64,000 bases of DNA from Tyto alba (lineage: Eukaryota; Chordata; Aves; Strigiformes; Tytonidae). The notes under the pieces were generated by a model. It saw only the letters and a list, made by a program, of their open reading frames with translations. It searched no databases and had not been told where the DNA came from. The translations under genes were made by a program, and so were the position numbers. Shown here one piece after another: positions 61,755 to 64,000 of this stretch. Positions within the stretch are counted from its first letter, which is position 1; every line of letters begins with the position of its first letter. Location: NCBI RefSeq assembly GCF_018691265.1, contig NW_024881313.1, forward strand, positions 2,348,501 to 2,412,500. The letters are read 5' to 3'.

Positions 61755-63163
61755 AGGCATGTCTCTTCCTGTATATTCTATCAGTTTTAATCCTTATTTT
61801 TTAGTGAAGGAAATGTAGTTAAATGTGCTGAAGTGTATTCCAAGTTATTTCAGTTTCATTTTTCTGCTTCACCTTCAAAACTTTTGAAAGAGAGAAAGGG
61901 GGGAAAGTATTTTTAGGACCTCTCATCTATCCAGAATCACATAAACCAAATCATAATTTAATGTTTATTTAATCTTGTTACAGACTTCGTAAACAAGAAT
62001 TTGTATGGTAAAAATCAGAGTGGTGTTTTGTATTCACTTCTTTCTATGATTTGTAAATCGAATGTGTTATGAACAACTGTGGATTGTGGTGTTAATCAAG
62101 ATTCAGTGCTGCGTATGTGACCCCTATATCAAATCGTGATGTTTTACTGTATGTTGTATGGTTTGATTTATAGTCCTTACTGAAGAGCTACAGTAGCACT
62201 GTAGTCTGCTAGTAGAAGGACAAAGAGTAATTTTGATGTGGTTCTGTGTGCTGCATCCATGTGTATATATCTTTGTTCAGAAGAACACACTCTTGTCATT
62301 TCCTCTTCATTAAACTCCTAAATTTACTCATATAGAATGTGCTATAGCTGATGAAAAACATCTCCCAGATCCCCTGCATGACCCCCAGCTCCTGCTCCAC
62401 TCTGCCATAGAAATTCCCCAGGAGAGTGCTGGTAGTTGATGCCACCAAGAAACTCACCCTTGGTGCCAAAACTGTGAGCGCTTGTATTACTCAACTGTTT
62501 GCTTCTCCGCAGGTGACACTGACTGCAGACTTAGCGGTGAATAACGACTGTTGGTTTCAGCAGTTTTCAAACTGAAAGTACAGTCTTGGAAACCACCATC
62601 CTAAACTCATTCATGGGAATGGATTTTGACTCGGAGATCTGGAGAAATACTGGGGGAGAGATGTTATTAATTGAGAACTGACACGCACCAGCCTATTCCA
62701 ATTGTATTTAGAAGTAGCCGGAGCCCCCTGTGCACTGTGAGAACCAGCACTTAATGTGGAAAGCCAATACAGAGGTTACAGGGATGGTGAAAAGTTCTTG
62801 TCACTGGTTTCAGGAGTGTTTTACAGATCTTAATTCTGACACAGTGTAGCTGTGTCTGTGTTGTAGAAGAAAATGTTCAGGTATGGAAGACCAGAATTCT
62901 CAGGTGAGCTAGTGGAGCAGTGGCTATGAATTTGATGGTGCTTTTTTACAGGAAAGTTCTATCATTTCATTATTTCATGATGGCCAGCTGGCCAGCTGAC
63001 CTGTAGGATTTATGGAGAGGTAATCACTTTTGGTTTTGGAAAGCAATTAATTAAGAAGAAATCCGATGCTCTTTTTTTTAATGTGTTTGGCAAATTATTC
63101 ATTCTGGAAATGGTTAGCTGGTTACGGTGGAGCATCTGTGTCCGAGTTTTGCATCTCTTCAAA

Positions 63164-63229
63164 CCTAATCTTTAATCTTTAACCATTTTTAAACATTTCT
63201 TGACATCTTAATCTTTAAACATTTCTTGA
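63164..63229 (+). repeat. Short internal direct repeats (AATCTTTAA / AAACATTTCTTGA)
   Basis: TAATCTTTAA-like units occur three times and AAACATTTCTTGA twice within about 65 bases, indicating a small local duplication with drift. Confidence 0.7.
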
Positions 63230-64000
63230 TGAAAATTAATTTATTGGTTATGGTCAAGCTCACTATCCTTAAGATGGGTGTCTGAAATTCATCTTTTAAA
63301 AACTTCCCTGAGGAGCTTTCAACCACATAGTCTGGGAGATAGCAAGATGAAGAATTGAGAATTTACTTCATACATGCCCCGAGTCACCTGAACTCATCAC
63401 CCATGAGCTGCAAAGGTAAGATGTTAAGCCATGCCAGCAGTCCCCAACAGTTCCCTGTTCTCTAGCATTTGGTGAAATGCCCATCTCTTTACCTCTACAG
63501 CTGCTTCTCTTTCCACCCATGGGCGTAAGAAAGTTGCATTTTGATCCTGGAATTTATTACACATGTGTAACAGCATCTTACCTGGCTGAACAGGTGCCTT
63601 TTCACTAAATAATACACGGTTTTTGTGGAAAATATCCTCTTTTGAGGACAGATGTGAGATAGGTGGTATGTTTTATCCCCCGCTGGCAGCTTCTCGGAGT
63701 GAATTGCCGTACTCTTGTGAAAGTGTGATGGTGATTCCACTTGATGCTTTATCCATTGTGCCTTGCCCCCAGCATGTTCTGCTCTCATATTTCTGGTTAA
63801 ATCGCGTGCTAGCGCAGTAGGCTTTGCTGCAAGCTTTATTACAGTATTAAAAAGAATAAAATTGTCCATACGATAAGTAATTAGATGTATTTATGTAATT
63901 TTGAACTTTAAGAGGTTACGATGGCTCAAGCAAGTATAAGACTTTCTGATAGTCATTAAGTGGCCATTGAATGAGTCATCTTTTACAAATTTTGAATTTC

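Larger units (their letters stand above)
48051..64000. other. AT-rich unique non-coding DNA with simple repeats
   Basis: No gene, RNA or transposon is recognised in this 16-kb stretch. It holds the TA/T tract at 51114-51148, TTTTG units at 54615-54636, A-rich and T-rich runs near 56636, 56982 and 57125, the A17G11 tract at 58233-58260 and a GT run at 61741-61754. Stretches at about 58590-58960 and 61310-61690 have higher sequence complexity and more CpG or transcription-factor-like motifs, so they are candidate conserved non-coding elements. Open frames are at most 124 codons (63495-63869, -) with no domain. Confidence 0.5.

Noticed and set aside
63495..63869. A 124-codon - frame near the right end
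   Set aside because: It has no recognisable domain or signal, is overlapped by a + frame, and there is no splice or promoter context.
1..64000. CRISPR arrays, bacterial operons, phage or plasmid features
   Set aside because: No regularly spaced repeats or compact coding are present; composition and repeats are those of a bird nuclear genome.

Overview
The window looks like AT-rich vertebrate nuclear DNA, and more precisely bird DNA. It carries two CR1 (chicken repeat 1) LINE copies, the longer one about 2.5 kb. It also carries two solo LTRs of the avian ERVL-like type, with the TGTCCTGGTT-type end, a TATATA box and perfect 5-bp target-site duplications. A neoavian bird is the most likely source; I cannot name the species or the chromosome.

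I find no convincing host protein-coding exon, tRNA, rRNA or known small RNA. Open frames outside the repeats are short (about 60-140 codons), overlap one another on both strands and show no recognisable domain. The window is therefore best read as the inside of a very large intron or an intergenic gene desert.

Layout. 1-4656: unique AT-rich DNA with a 32-base T run. About 4657-7125: a 5'-truncated CR1 LINE on + with endonuclease and reverse transcriptase remnants and a 3' UTR. 9284-9869: a 576-bp solo LTR on - with its CTCTG duplication. 9870-26907: AT-rich unique DNA with simple repeats and hairpins. 26908-27407: a second, related 490-bp solo LTR on - with a CTGTT duplication. About 28618-28915: a short CR1 3' end on +. 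28916-47640: AT-rich DNA with a 135-base tract made only of A and C (43521-43655) and a small CpG-rich patch (45155-45290). About 47700-48050: the only real CpG island, with a GC box, a G-quadruplex motif and, on -, a splice-donor-like site at its edge. It is the best candidate for a promoter or first exon. 48051-64000: AT-rich DNA with simple repeats (including an A17G11 tract) and several stretches that read like conserved non-coding DNA.

No operon or pathway is present. The biology visible here is transposon colonisation and decay, plus one possible cryptic promoter. I did not find a clear new system; the CpG island is the item most worth testing.
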